A DNA stretch of 64,000 nt, taken from positions 1,248 through 65,247 of the forward strand of contig NZ_LMIU01000005.1 in the NCBI RefSeq assembly GCF_001428845.1, written 5' to 3'. The position numbers were made by a program, and so were the translations under genes. Origin of the DNA: Achromobacter sp. Root83. Lineage in GTDB: Bacteria; Pseudomonadota; Gammaproteobacteria; Burkholderiales; Burkholderiaceae_B. A model generated the notes under the pieces. The model ran no database searches. It was not told where the DNA came from and saw nothing but the letters and a program-made list of their open reading frames with translations. Shown in pieces: positions 9,545 to 18,922 of this stretch (positions are counted from its first letter, which is position 1; the number at the start of each line of letters is the position of its first letter).

Positions 9545-11515
9545 ATGCCTACCCTACGCCGGCTACTTTTATGTTCCGCCCTGCTGATCGGGTTCATCCT
9601 GCTTGGCGCCCAGGCCTTGGGCATGCTGGCGGCGCACCGCTATCTGAATGCCCAACTGGCGCAGCAAAGTGAAGCGGGCGTCAACGCGTTGGCGTGGGCG
9701 CTGTCGCATGGCGAGGCGACTGGCGCCGAACAGGCGAAACTGGCAGACGAACTGTTCGGACAAGGCCTGTACTCCCTGGTGCGTATCACGAACGAAGGGA
9801 ATGCAGTCAGCGCGGAACGGCGCCTGCATCCGGACGGCTCTAGCCGCGAGCGGGACTGGCGCGGCGCGTGGCTCAATATGGAAGCGCCCGTGGTGTCCCG
9901 GCCGTTCACTGCCGCGGACGGTGGGACAAAAGGCACCATAACGGTGCAATCGGACGCCCGGCTGGCGCGCGATACCCTATGGCAAGGCGGCATGAGAGTG
10001 CTTGGCCTGGTGCTGGCCGCTGGCGTCTTCTGGGCGCTCTTCGCCGTCAACCTCGTCCGCTGGATAGAAGCGCGAACCTCGCGCGACATCTGCGAGCGCG
10101 TACGCGCCCTTGCCCCGGGCAACGAAACACCATTGACGGGATCGTGCGAACTCGTCGGGGTGGATCAGGCACTGGTGGACGCGCAGCGCAGAGTGGCGGC
10201 CACGGTACAGGAACAGAACGCCAGGATCGAATCCCTGCAAAGCGAGATCTATCGGGATCCCATCACCCGCCTGTCCAACCGGAAGTATTTCGTCGACCAG
10301 TTCCGGCAGGCGCTGGCCGACAAGACCCACGACGCGGGGGGGCATCTGTTGATGTTCCGCCAGCGCGACCTGGCCCAGATCAACCGGCATCTGTCGCGCG
10401 CCTTCACGGACCAGTGGCTGCGTTCGTCGTCGGACCGGCTGCGCAAGCTGGTGGCGGAATTCGGCGGACCGGCCTCGCAGGTCGCCCGCATCAGCGGATC
10501 GGACTTCGCGCTACTGCTGCCGCGCACCTCCGCGCCGCAGGCCAGCCTGCTTGCCGAACGCGTGCGGCGCGAACTGCGTTCGCTGCGTGTGCCAATGGAT
10601 AAATACGGATGGTGCCGCTGGGCGCTGGCCATGGCGGCCTTCGCGCCGGGCGACAACATGAGCGATACGCTGGCGCGGCTGGATCACGCGCTGATGTGCG
10701 CCGAAAGCGCCGATGACGATCAGATCACGCCGGCCAGCCAGGCGGCCGACAGCACCCGCATCGGCGAATACAGCTGGCACGACGCCCTGATCACGGCCCT
10801 GGAGCAGCACCGGTTCTCGCTTTCGGCCCAGCCGCTGCATGACCTGTCCGGCGCGCTGCTGCATCACGAAGCCAGACTGACTCTGCACGACCTTTCCGGC
10901 ACCGATCCCGTGCCGGCCTCCATCTTCATGCCGCCCGCGGTACGCCTCGGCCTGTCGGCCGATTGCGACATCCAGGCGATCAGGCTGGGGCTGGACTGGC
11001 TGTTCACCCATGACGGCGCGCTGACAGTGCCCGTCTCGCTGGCGTCGCTGGCACAGGGGTCCTTTCTGCTCAGACTCGAGCGCATGCTGGCCGACCGCCC
11101 GGCGCTGACGTTGCGCCTGATCATCGAGGTCGATGCCGTGGGCCTGGTGGAACACGGGGCCGACGTGCGCCAGCTCTGCGACATCGTCACCAGCGCGGGC
11201 GCCCGTGTCGGCCTGTCGCGGCTGTCACAGCAATTCGGCGCCATGGAACACCTGCACGAATTTCCCGTGTCGTACCTGACGCTATGCGGCAGCTTCATCG
11301 CCGGACTGCTGCACAGCCCCGGCAGCCAGCATCTTGCGGCCACCGTGGTCGCCACCGCCATGACCCTCGACATGGCGGTCTACGCCGCGGACGTCCCCGA
11401 CACGGCCACGCAATTCGTTCTGGAAGAAATAGGCGTCCGCGCGATACGCGGGGCTGTCGTAAACTTCGCCCACGCGCACGATCTCGCGCTTGATCACCAA
11501 TGGGTTCCTAGTTGA
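9545..11515 (+). CDS. Second LapD-type c-di-GMP receptor paralogue
   Basis: The 656-residue product is a clear paralogue of the LapD encoded at 3638-5617 with the same plan: membrane helix (about 8-30), periplasmic LapD/MoxY-N domain, second helix, HAMP, GGDEF-like domain with SGSDF (317-321) and an EAL-like domain lacking the EAL triplet. Shared segments include FRQRDLAQINRHL against FRQRDLADLNRYM and ADVPDTATQ against EDVPDAETQ. It should bind rather than make or break c-di-GMP. The ATG at 9545 is preferred because it gives the LapD-like start MPTLRRLL; the frame is open further upstream. Its stop overlaps the start of the histidine kinase, so the two are probably one transcript. Whether it controls LapG or another target is unknown. 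Confidence 0.88.
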   Translation: MPTLRRLLLCSALLIGFILLGAQALGMLAAHRYLNAQLAQQSEAGVNALAWALSHGEATGAEQAKLADELFGQGLYSLVRITNEGNAVSAERRLHPDGSSRERDWRGAWLNMEAPVVSRPFTAADGGTKGTITVQSDARLARDTLWQGGMRVLGLVLAAGVFWALFAVNLVRWIEARTSRDICERVRALAPGNETPLTGSCELVGVDQALVDAQRRVAATVQEQNARIESLQSEIYRDPITRLSNRKYFVDQFRQALADKTHDAGGHLLMFRQRDLAQINRHLSRAFTDQWLRSSSDRLRKLVAEFGGPASQVARISGSDFALLLPRTSAPQASLLAERVRRELRSLRVPMDKYGWCRWALAMAAFAPGDNMSDTLARLDHALMCAESADDDQITPASQAADSTRIGEYSWHDALITALEQHRFSLSAQPLHDLSGALLHHEARLTLHDLSGTDPVPASIFMPPAVRLGLSADCDIQAIRLGLDWLFTHDGALTVPVSLASLAQGSFLLRLERMLADRPALTLRLIIEVDAVGLVEHGADVRQLCDIVTSAGARVGLSRLSQQFGAMEHLHEFPVSYLTLCGSFIAGLLHSPGSQHLAATVVATAMTLDMAVYAADVPDTATQFVLEEIGVRAIRGAVVNFAHAHDLALDHQWVPS

Positions 11516-13047
11516 CGGAAGGATTGTTTCTTCGCACCCGCTGGCATTTCCGCCACCGCCGCGCCTGCTCCACGGACGCCACTTCGCAATACTCCTGGTC
11601 GCGAATGGGGCTGCTGTTCTGCGTCCTGTTCTGGCCCGGCTACGCCATGGCCTATGGCCTGAATGGCGACTACGAGAACATCCAGTCCGGCCTGACCGCG
11701 GGCGTCGCGATCGCTTGCGGCCTGGCGTGCGGCATCGCCTGGGCTCATACCCGGAACACCATGTACGCGGCAGGCCTCGCCTTCATGCTCATTGAAGGTT
11801 TGTTCCGCTCGCTGCCCACGCTGATGCCCCCGGGCGCGCTACAGGCAGGGTCATACGCGGCCCTGCTGGCGCTGACGATCCCGCTGTTGCAGGGTTCGCG
11901 CATAGCCGCCATGCTCGCGGCAGCATGCCGCTGGACCAGCATCGCGCTGGCCGGCATTGCGGCATTGGCGCTGATCTTCGTCTACGAAACCGAAAACGGC
12001 ATCCTGCCCACGGCAATCGCCGCCGTCTGTGCCGTCATCAGCCTGCCATTGGCGGCGTGGTTTCTGGCGCGGGCGGCACGGCAGTCACAGGGCCGCGCCT
12101 CGTCCCTGGCGCTGGCATTCGCCTACGGTTTTTCGGCCTGGATGCTGTGGCACGACGCCTGGCACGCGGACGGCGCCGACACCGCTGGTATGGCTGCCGA
12201 ACTGCTGCGGCTGATGCTGGTATCGGGCGCCCTGGCCTGGCTGGCGCTGAGCACGCCCGCTCGGGCGCAGGCCGCTTCGCCCCCCAATGCCATCGACCCT
12301 ACCGACGCCGAGCATCTCGCCCAGGGAGAACTGCGGCTCGCGGAGCTTGCGGGCGCCCTGGATACGCAGCGCCAGATGAACGCGCTGATTTCGCACGAAC
12401 TGCGCGCGCCGCTGGCCACCATCAGCGCGGCAGCCCAGTCGTTGGACATGATTCTTTCCGACAGCGGCGAAACCGTCGATAACCGCCTGGCGCGCATCCA
12501 TCGCTCGGTCACCCGCATGACCGAGCTGATGGACCAATTGCTGAACCAGGACAGGCTGGACGAACAGGCATGGAACCCGCGCGGCGAACAGGCAGACATG
12601 GCGGAACTGGCGCGCGATGTCGTCACCGCCATGCAACCGGACACCGCCCATGCGCTGATGCTGCAAGCGGACGGAACCTTGCCCGTGTACTGCGATCGTC
12701 CCCTGACCAGCGTGGTGGTGCGTAATCTGATCCACAACGCAATCAAGTATTCACCCGCCAATGAGCCGGTCCGGATTGAAACGGGACACACCCGCGTTGG
12801 CGACATGCCGATGACCTGGCTGGCGGTCATTGATCGCGGGGCCGGCATCGGCGAAGAAGAGCAGGCCCGAATCTTCGAGCCGCGCTTCCGGCGTTCCGCG
12901 CATCGGGAAACCCAGGGCATGGGGATAGGTCTGTACCTGGCCCGGCGAATCTGCCAAAACCAGGGTGGCTCGCTGACCATGCAAAGCAAGGTGGGCGTCG
13001 GCACGCGTTTTGTCGTCACGTTGCCCGCCACCGCCCCGGCGGTGTGA
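11512..13047 (+). CDS. Sensor histidine kinase with multi-pass membrane sensor domain
   Basis: The 511-residue product has about seven hydrophobic helices in the first 250 residues, then a HisKA dimerisation helix with the phosphorylated His295 in SHELRAPL, and a HATPase domain with N box NLIHNAIKYSP, G1 box DRGAGIG and G2 box GMGIGLYLARRI. No periplasmic domain of size is visible, so the signal may be in the membrane. The start is the TTG at 11512, which overlaps the lapD paralogue stop as TTGA; no strong ribosome site is seen, which fits translational coupling. The likely partner regulator is encoded convergently 30 bases downstream. Confidence 0.9.
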   Translation: MTEGLFLRTRWHFRHRRACSTDATSQYSWSRMGLLFCVLFWPGYAMAYGLNGDYENIQSGLTAGVAIACGLACGIAWAHTRNTMYAAGLAFMLIEGLFRSLPTLMPPGALQAGSYAALLALTIPLLQGSRIAAMLAAACRWTSIALAGIAALALIFVYETENGILPTAIAAVCAVISLPLAAWFLARAARQSQGRASSLALAFAYGFSAWMLWHDAWHADGADTAGMAAELLRLMLVSGALAWLALSTPARAQAASPPNAIDPTDAEHLAQGELRLAELAGALDTQRQMNALISHELRAPLATISAAAQSLDMILSDSGETVDNRLARIHRSVTRMTELMDQLLNQDRLDEQAWNPRGEQADMAELARDVVTAMQPDTAHALMLQADGTLPVYCDRPLTSVVVRNLIHNAIKYSPANEPVRIETGHTRVGDMPMTWLAVIDRGAGIGEEEQARIFEPRFRRSAHRETQGMGIGLYLARRICQNQGGSLTMQSKVGVGTRFVVTLPATAPAV

Positions 13048-13077
13048 CCCCTACCCCGGCGACGGGGGCAGCCGGCC

Positions 13078-13797
13078 TCAGGCCGCGAACACGTATCCCT
13101 GTCCGCGCACTGACAGAACCGGCAGTTTCAGACCCGCGCTCTGCGCCTTGGCGCGCAGACGGCTCACCAGCACATCGATGCGGCGCAGTTCGAAACCGCC
13201 CGGGCTGTCGGGCAGAAACAGTTCCGCCAGGGCCTGGCGGCTGACCGCATTGCCAGCGGCATCCATCAAGGCAACCAGGAACGTCCGCTCCTGGGCGCTG
13301 AGGTGCAGCGAAGCGCCATCGGGCGCAACCAGGATCCACCCGCCATCCTGCAAGGACCAGTTGGTGTCCGCGGACGCGCGCGTTTCGGCGTCGGCCGGCC
13401 GAGGCGCTTTCGCCAGACGCATCCGGCGGGCCAGGCTGCGAATGACCGAGCTGAGTTCAAGTAGATCCACGGGCTTGGTCATATAGACATCGGCGCCGCC
13501 CTCCAGCCCGCGCACCCGATCTTCCAGGGCGCTGCGGCCCGTCAGCATCACAATGCCCACCGGGCTCAAGGCACGCAGGCGGGTTGCGACGGAAAAACCA
13601 TCCTCGCCGGGAAGATGAGCATCCAATATGACGATGTCGCAGGGCTGCTCCTGCAATCGGCGGTAAAACGCCACTGCATTGTCACAGGCAAACGCCACGC
13701 GAAAACCGTAGCCGCCCAGGCCTAACGCCAACTCCTCCCGGAAGTCGGCATCATCCTCAAGCAGGCCGATACATAGCAAACCATCTGCGCCAGGCAT
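13078..13797 (-). CDS. OmpR/PhoB-family response regulator
   Basis: This 239-residue two-component regulator has a receiver domain with the acidic pocket EDD (14-16), phosphoacceptor D59 in ILDAHLPGEDG, and the conserved lysine in MTKPVDL. A C-terminal winged-helix DNA-binding domain follows (about 150-239), ending RGQGYVF. It is convergent with the histidine kinase gene rather than in the usual tandem order, but their adjacency makes them the probable pair. Targets are unknown; the divergent region at 9012-9544 is an obvious candidate. Confidence 0.92.
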   Translation of the reverse strand: MPGADGLLCIGLLEDDADFREELALGLGGYGFRVAFACDNAVAFYRRLQEQPCDIVILDAHLPGEDGFSVATRLRALSPVGIVMLTGRSALEDRVRGLEGGADVYMTKPVDLLELSSVIRSLARRMRLAKAPRPADAETRASADTNWSLQDGGWILVAPDGASLHLSAQERTFLVALMDAAGNAVSRQALAELFLPDSPGGFELRRIDVLVSRLRAKAQSAGLKLPVLSVRGQGYVFAA

Positions 13798-14007
13798 ATT
13801 CAGAGTGCTTTATATTGAAATTGTCGACAAATACCCCTGGAGGCCCATTGCAATAAAAGGCCCCGCAGCCGGCAATCTTACGACTTTTACAATGGAAACG
13901 AATGATTGCAGCGAAAAAAACCGCGATATTTCACATTTTTGCGCGCTTTTTTTCGTAATCCGTCCGCCACCGTCGATTATCCATCCGCAGATGCCGGTGA
14001 ACCGCCA

Positions 14008-15495
14008 TCAGGATGAACAGCTCACTTCGATTCCGCCCGCCCAATCCGGCGGCAGCGCCGCATAGCGTTCGTATCCGTCCTGCTCGACGTAGGGATTCCG
14101 CAGCAGTTTCATCAGCGTATCTATTTCGCCGGCGTCGCCCGTTTTGGCCGCGCGGATCGCCTCTTCCGCCAAATGGTTGCGCAGCACGTAAACCGGATTG
14201 ACCGCATTCATGCCTGCGATCACTTCCGGCGCGGGCCGGCCATCCTGAGCCTGACGGGCCAGTAGCCTGTCCAACCAGTCCGCCGCGGCCGTCCGGTCGA
14301 TGAAAAGATCCTCGAACGTCCGGCGCTGTCCTTGCAGCGCGTTCGCGAGCCGCCGCCAGGTCAGCGTGAAATCGGCCCCATTGGCGTCCATCAGCTTGAG
14401 CAGATCGTCCAGCAGCGCTTCGTCCGCGGGCTGCCAGGCCGCCAAACCCAGCTTCGCGCCCATTTTGTCATGGAAGGCCCGCGTGAAAACCGCCTCGAAT
14501 TCGTCCAGCACGGCGCGCAGGGCCTCTACGTCCTGCACCAGCATGTGCAGGCTGCCGCCAAGCCGGTAAAGATTCCAAAGCGCCACCGAGGGCTGCCGAT
14601 TCCACGAATAGCGCCCTTCGGAATCCGAATGGTTGCAGACGTGCCCCAGCCGGAAACCATCCATGAATCCATAAGGGCCATAATCCAGCGTCAGCCCCAG
14701 GATGGACATATTGTCCGTATTCATCACGCCATGGCAAAACCCCACTGCCTGCCAATCCGCCATCAATAGCGCCGTGCGCCGGGTAACCGCCCGCAGGAGA
14801 TTTATATATGGCGCGGTTTCATTCCCGGATTCGCCAACAGCCGTTTCGCGGCATTCCGGGTAGTATCGGTCGATCACATAATCGGCCAGTGTCTTGAGCA
14901 TGTCGGGCTGGCGCCGCGACGACCAGTGCTCGAACGAGCCAAAACGCACAAAACTGGGTGACATGCGCGTCACGATGGCGGCCGTCTCGACGGTCTCGCG
15001 CATGACCGGGTCATCCGACACCACCAGCGCCAGCGCACGCGTCGTCGGCACGCCCAGCCCATGCATGGCCTCGCTGGCCAGGTATTCGCGCACCGACGAG
15101 CGCAGTACGGCGCGGCCGTCGCCCATGCGGGAATAAGGCGTCATGCCCGAGCCCTTGAGCTGCAGTTCCCATCCCCCCTGAGGACCTTGGACTTCGCCCA
15201 GAAGGTGGGCGCGCCCGTCGCCAAGCTGGCCCGCCCAGATGCCAAACTGGTGACCGCTGTAGACGGCGGCCAGGGTGTCGCCACCCGGCAGCGGCTGGGC
15301 ACCGGAAAATACGCTCAGAAATTCGGGCGTAGATAGGGCATCGGGCGCCAGCCCGATCAGGGCGGCCGCGTCCGCATTCGCATGCAGCAGACGCGGGTTG
15401 TTCAGCCCCTGGGGCTCCAGGCGGGTATAAAAGGCCGCGGGCAGGGCCGCAAACGAATTGACGGCTTGCAGTTCGGTCAGGGACAGGGCGTTCAT
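14008..15495 (-). CDS. selO: Protein adenylyltransferase SelO (YdiU family)
   Basis: SelO is a pseudokinase-fold enzyme that transfers AMP from ATP to protein hydroxyl groups, with a role in redox homeostasis in studied bacteria. The 495-residue product has the hallmark HGVMNTDNMSILGLTLDYGP segment (key residues N and D of the flipped active site) and the KGSGMTPYSR nucleotide loop. It ends in SCSS, where the cysteine stands at the position that is selenocysteine in animal SelO. The ATG at 15495 has an AGGAG site nine bases upstream and overlaps the stop of the preceding DUF2069 gene as ATGA, so the two are coupled. Confidence 0.95.
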   Translation of the reverse strand: MNALSLTELQAVNSFAALPAAFYTRLEPQGLNNPRLLHANADAAALIGLAPDALSTPEFLSVFSGAQPLPGGDTLAAVYSGHQFGIWAGQLGDGRAHLLGEVQGPQGGWELQLKGSGMTPYSRMGDGRAVLRSSVREYLASEAMHGLGVPTTRALALVVSDDPVMRETVETAAIVTRMSPSFVRFGSFEHWSSRRQPDMLKTLADYVIDRYYPECRETAVGESGNETAPYINLLRAVTRRTALLMADWQAVGFCHGVMNTDNMSILGLTLDYGPYGFMDGFRLGHVCNHSDSEGRYSWNRQPSVALWNLYRLGGSLHMLVQDVEALRAVLDEFEAVFTRAFHDKMGAKLGLAAWQPADEALLDDLLKLMDANGADFTLTWRRLANALQGQRRTFEDLFIDRTAAADWLDRLLARQAQDGRPAPEVIAGMNAVNPVYVLRNHLAEEAIRAAKTGDAGEIDTLMKLLRNPYVEQDGYERYAALPPDWAGGIEVSCSS

Positions 15496-15863
15496 GCGCG
15501 TTGACTCCTGGCGGCGCGCTTGGCGGGCCGCACATAGAAAATGGCGCTGAGGAAGAAGGTTGCCGACAGGAGGATTTCGCCCCACGCCATCAACACGGAC
15601 AGGGGCGCCGGATCCGACATGGCGCGCACCACCCCTTCCATCAGGTACAAAAGCGACAGCATGGCCGCCCATTGGTACGTGTAGATATTGCCGCGTACGA
15701 TGCCGCGCAGCGGAACCGCCAGCGGCAAGGCCTTCAGCAGCATCCACGAACCTCCCGGCCGCAACGGCGCCACCACCGTTTCCCAGGCGACGCAAAGCAC
15801 GATCAGCGCAAACAGTGATACCGACGCCAGCAGGCGCAAGCGGGGGTTGAGTTCAGGGTTCAT
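15492..15863 (-). CDS. DUF2069 small membrane protein
   Basis: The 123-residue product has about four hydrophobic helices and a basic C-terminus, matching the size and pattern of the DUF2069 inner-membrane family found in betaproteobacteria; function unknown. Its stop overlaps the selO start by four bases, giving a two-gene unit. The ATG at 15863 is 17 bases from the divergent start of the YihY-family gene, so one of the two promoters must lie inside a coding region or a start is misplaced. Confidence 0.8.
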   Translation of the reverse strand: MNPELNPRLRLLASVSLFALIVLCVAWETVVAPLRPGGSWMLLKALPLAVPLRGIVRGNIYTYQWAAMLSLLYLMEGVVRAMSDPAPLSVLMAWGEILLSATFFLSAIFYVRPAKRAARSQRA

Positions 15864-15880
15864 GCTGCTATTATCGCCTG

Positions 15881-17194
15881 ATGAATCGCCCCGCCGAGCC
15901 CGCCGCCACCACGCCGGCGGCCACCGAGCCATCGACCTTGCGCTCTTCATGGGTCGCAAGGGCCGGACGCGTCTTTCGTTTTGTTGCTCAACGCGCCAAC
16001 GAAGAAAAGCTGCTTCAGGTCGCATCCAGCCTGACTTTCACGACGGTCCTGGCGATCGTTCCAATGCTGGCGGTGGTGCTGTCGCTATTTACGGCCTTTC
16101 CCGTATTCCAGGAGTTCAGGGTCGCCCTCGAAGACTTCCTGACCCACAGCCTGATGCCGCCGTCCGTCTCGGACAACATCATGGAATATCTGAACCAGTT
16201 CGCGCGCCAGGCCTCCCGCCTGACGGCCATTGGCGGCGCTTTTCTGCTGGTCACCTCGCTGCTGCTGATCATGACGATCGACCAGGCGTTCAACGACATC
16301 TGGCGCGTCTCGCGCCAGCGGCCCCTGCCCCAGCGGGCACTGGTTTACTGGGCTCTCATCACGCTGGGGCCGGTTCTGGCCGGCGCCAGCCTTTGGGCGA
16401 CCTCGTTTGTCGCCCGCGAGTCGCTGGGATTGGTCCAGGATGTGCCCGAGGCCGTCAGTGTTGCCGTGTCGTTCATCCCGCTGGTACTGACCGGGCTGGG
16501 TTTCGCGGCGCTGTTTGTCGTCGTGCCGAACCGCGACGTGCTGTGGCGCGACGCCCTGGTCGGTGGCGGCGTCACCGCAGTCGTGCTGGAAATCATGAAG
16601 TCGGGGTTCGCGTATTACCTGACGCGGTTTCCCACGTACACGGTCATCTACGGCGCCTTCGCAACCCTTCCCATCTTCCTTCTCTGGATCTATCTATCCT
16701 GGCTGGCGGTGCTGCTGGGCGCCACCCTCGCATCCAGCGCGCCGCTGATCAGGCTGGGGCGCTGGGAGATCAATCGCTACCCCGGCGCCTCGTTCGTCGA
16801 CGCGCTGGACGCTTTGCGCGCCCTGCGCAAGGCCCAGGCCACCAGGCCGTCGGGTCTGTCCGCCAACGCGCTGGCCTCGCAGTTGCGGCTCCATCAGGAC
16901 GAACTGAATGAAGTGCTGGAATCCCTGAGCGCCATGGGACTGGCCACCCGCAGCCCCGAAGACAACTGGATGCTCACCTGCGACGCCAGGGAAACGTCGA
17001 TGGCGCCCGTGGTGGACCGTTTTCTGCTGGACCGCAGCCAGCCTCGGGTCCGCAATGACCCGGAAATTCTGCGAGTCGCATCCTCCGTGATTTCTCAGCA
17101 AAATGCGCCGACGCTGGAAGAACTCTGCGGAGAAGCGCAAAATACCCAAAATGGAATCGCTCCCGTACTGCAATTGGAAGCGAACAAGAAATAG
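15881..17194 (+). CDS. YihY/BrkB-family inner membrane protein
   Basis: The 437-residue product belongs to the UPF0761/YihY family (once called ribonuclease BN, now regarded as membrane proteins of unclear function; the Bordetella serum-resistance protein BrkB is a relative). It has six predicted membrane helices between about residues 50 and 300, the family segment ASSLTFTTVLAIVPML near the first helix, and a soluble C-terminal part of about 130 residues with a winged-helix look. The ATG at 15881 has no good ribosome site; a TTG shortly downstream is possible. The CBS gene follows 36 bases downstream and may be co-transcribed. Confidence 0.87.
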   Translation: MNRPAEPAATTPAATEPSTLRSSWVARAGRVFRFVAQRANEEKLLQVASSLTFTTVLAIVPMLAVVLSLFTAFPVFQEFRVALEDFLTHSLMPPSVSDNIMEYLNQFARQASRLTAIGGAFLLVTSLLLIMTIDQAFNDIWRVSRQRPLPQRALVYWALITLGPVLAGASLWATSFVARESLGLVQDVPEAVSVAVSFIPLVLTGLGFAALFVVVPNRDVLWRDALVGGGVTAVVLEIMKSGFAYYLTRFPTYTVIYGAFATLPIFLLWIYLSWLAVLLGATLASSAPLIRLGRWEINRYPGASFVDALDALRALRKAQATRPSGLSANALASQLRLHQDELNEVLESLSAMGLATRSPEDNWMLTCDARETSMAPVVDRFLLDRSQPRVRNDPEILRVASSVISQQNAPTLEELCGEAQNTQNGIAPVLQLEANKK

Positions 17195-17230
17195 CAAAGC
17201 ATTCGGGCGTAGTCCGCCCAGGAGGAACCG

Positions 17231-17689
17231 ATGTTGAAGGTCAGCGAGATTTTGCGCGTCAAGGGCGACACGCTCTATACGGCGTCGCCGGACATGCCTG
17301 TGTCCCAGGCAGTGCAAACCATGAGCGAACAGGACATAGGCTCGCTGGTGATCATGGAGTTCGGCACCTTGACCGGCATGCTCACGTTCCGAGAAATCAT
17401 CCGGCACATGCATGCCCATGGCGGCGCCGGCGAAACGACCATCCGTTCCATCATGGACGACGCCCCGGTCAGCGTGTCCCCCAACACCAGCGCCGACGAA
17501 GTGCAGCGCCTCATGCTTGAAAAGCACGCGCGCTACATCCCTGTCATGGACGGCCCGACGCTGATGGGCGTCATTTCCTTCTACGACATGGCTCAGGCCA
17601 TCGTCGCGGCCCAACAGTTCGAAAACAACATGTTGAAGGCCTACATCCGGGACTGGCCCACGGAAAGCCCCGAACCCGCCAAATCCTGA
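17231..17689 (+). CDS. Two-CBS-domain protein
   Basis: The 152-residue product consists almost entirely of two CBS domains (about 8-65 and 75-135), a module that binds adenine nucleotides and usually senses energy state. The second contains VSVSPNTSADEVQRLM and YIPVMDG. A strong AGGAGG ribosome site is five bases before the ATG. No effector domain is attached, so the partner is unknown; the preceding membrane-protein gene on the same strand is one candidate. Confidence 0.9.
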   Translation: MLKVSEILRVKGDTLYTASPDMPVSQAVQTMSEQDIGSLVIMEFGTLTGMLTFREIIRHMHAHGGAGETTIRSIMDDAPVSVSPNTSADEVQRLMLEKHARYIPVMDGPTLMGVISFYDMAQAIVAAQQFENNMLKAYIRDWPTESPEPAKS

Positions 17690-17720
17690 AGCTGAAGCGC
17701 CCGCCGCGCCCGCCGCGGAC

Positions 17721-18737
17721 TCACACCCCTACCGGCGCCGCCTCGAACGCGGCGCCGCGTGTATCCGACGATTGCCGCTGGCTGCGCCAGGCGTCATAGA
17801 TAAGCTCGGGATTGTTGGCCGCCAGCAAGGCCGGATCCGACAGCATCCGCCTCCAGCGGCGCGCGCCGGACTGGCCGTTCACCAATCCCAGCATCGGACG
17901 CGTCATCACGCGCAGCGGCACGCCCCTGGCGACCTGCCGCGCGGCGTATTCGGTCATGGCATCCACGACCTGCGCGTCGCTGGGCAGACGCACGGACGGC
18001 CACAACTGCAAGGAAACCTCGGACAGCACGCGCGGGGTGTGCCAGGCGGCACGGCCCAGCATCACGCCGTCAAAATCCTCCGAGGCGCGCACGGACTGTC
18101 CCGCATCCGCCAACCCGCCATTGAGCACGAAGATGCAATCCGGAAAATCGCGCTTGAGCTGCGTGACCACGTCGTAGCGCAGCGGAGGAATTTCGCGGTT
18201 GTCCTTGGGGGACAGGCCTTTAAGCACCGCATTGCGGGCATGCGCAATGAATACCCGGCAGCCCGTGTCGTAGATCTTGCCGACGAAATCGCGGACAAAA
18301 TCGTAAGATTCTTCGTAATCCAGGCCCAGGCGGTGCTTCACGGTGACCGGAATGTCGACGGCGTCCTGCATGGCTTTCATGCAATCCGCCACCAGCGCCG
18401 GCTCCGCCATCAGACAGGCGCCAAACGCGCCCTTTTGCACCCGCTCTGAGGGGCAGCCGCAGTTCAAGTTGATCTCGTCGTAACCCCATTGCCGGCCCAG
18501 CCTGGCGGCATGCGCCAGGGCTTCGGGCTCGCTGCCCCCAAGCTGCAGCGCGACGGGGTGCTCGGCCTCGTCAAAGTCCAGGTGACGCGCGACATTGCCG
18601 TGCACCAGCGCGCCGGTGGTGATCATTTCCGTGTACAGGCGTGCGCGAGGGGCCAGCAGCCGGTGAAAAAAGCGGCAGTGGCGGTCGGTAACGTCGATCA
18701 TCGGGGCGACGCATAGCCGCCAATCGGGGGAGTCCAA
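17721..18737 (-). CDS. dusA: tRNA-dihydrouridine(20/20a) synthase DusA
   Basis: It reduces uridines 20 and 20a in the D-loop of tRNAs using FMN and NADPH. The 338-residue product shows the TIM-barrel Dus pattern: VAPMIDVTDRHCRFFHR at the start, QLGGSEPEAL, and NLNCGCPSERVQKGAFGACL, which contains the catalytic cysteine and is typical of the DusA subfamily. VKHRLGLDYEESYDF and the late GRAAWHTP complete the FMN site. It stands alone, convergent with the CBS gene. Confidence 0.95.
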   Translation of the reverse strand: MDSPDWRLCVAPMIDVTDRHCRFFHRLLAPRARLYTEMITTGALVHGNVARHLDFDEAEHPVALQLGGSEPEALAHAARLGRQWGYDEINLNCGCPSERVQKGAFGACLMAEPALVADCMKAMQDAVDIPVTVKHRLGLDYEESYDFVRDFVGKIYDTGCRVFIAHARNAVLKGLSPKDNREIPPLRYDVVTQLKRDFPDCIFVLNGGLADAGQSVRASEDFDGVMLGRAAWHTPRVLSEVSLQLWPSVRLPSDAQVVDAMTEYAARQVARGVPLRVMTRPMLGLVNGQSGARRWRRMLSDPALLAANNPELIYDAWRSQRQSSDTRGAAFEAAPVGV

Positions 18738-18922
18738 GAATCACTCTACAAAACAAGGGGATGCGGTATTTTACGGTGCTTGGCGGCATTATGCCCGGCG
18801 TCCTGATTCGTCCGCCTTCCGAACAGCCGCCAGGACCAGCCCGCCATGTGGTCTAAAATTGCGCCGCCGCCGCCGTTCAGGCATGTCCGAGCGTCCGTTA
18901 ACCCCCTTACACCCGCACATCA

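Noticed and set aside
14008-15795. 595-residue version of SelO starting at 15795
   Set aside because: The extra N-terminus runs through the DUF2069 gene in another frame; the ATG at 15495 with AGGAG gives the normal SelO length.
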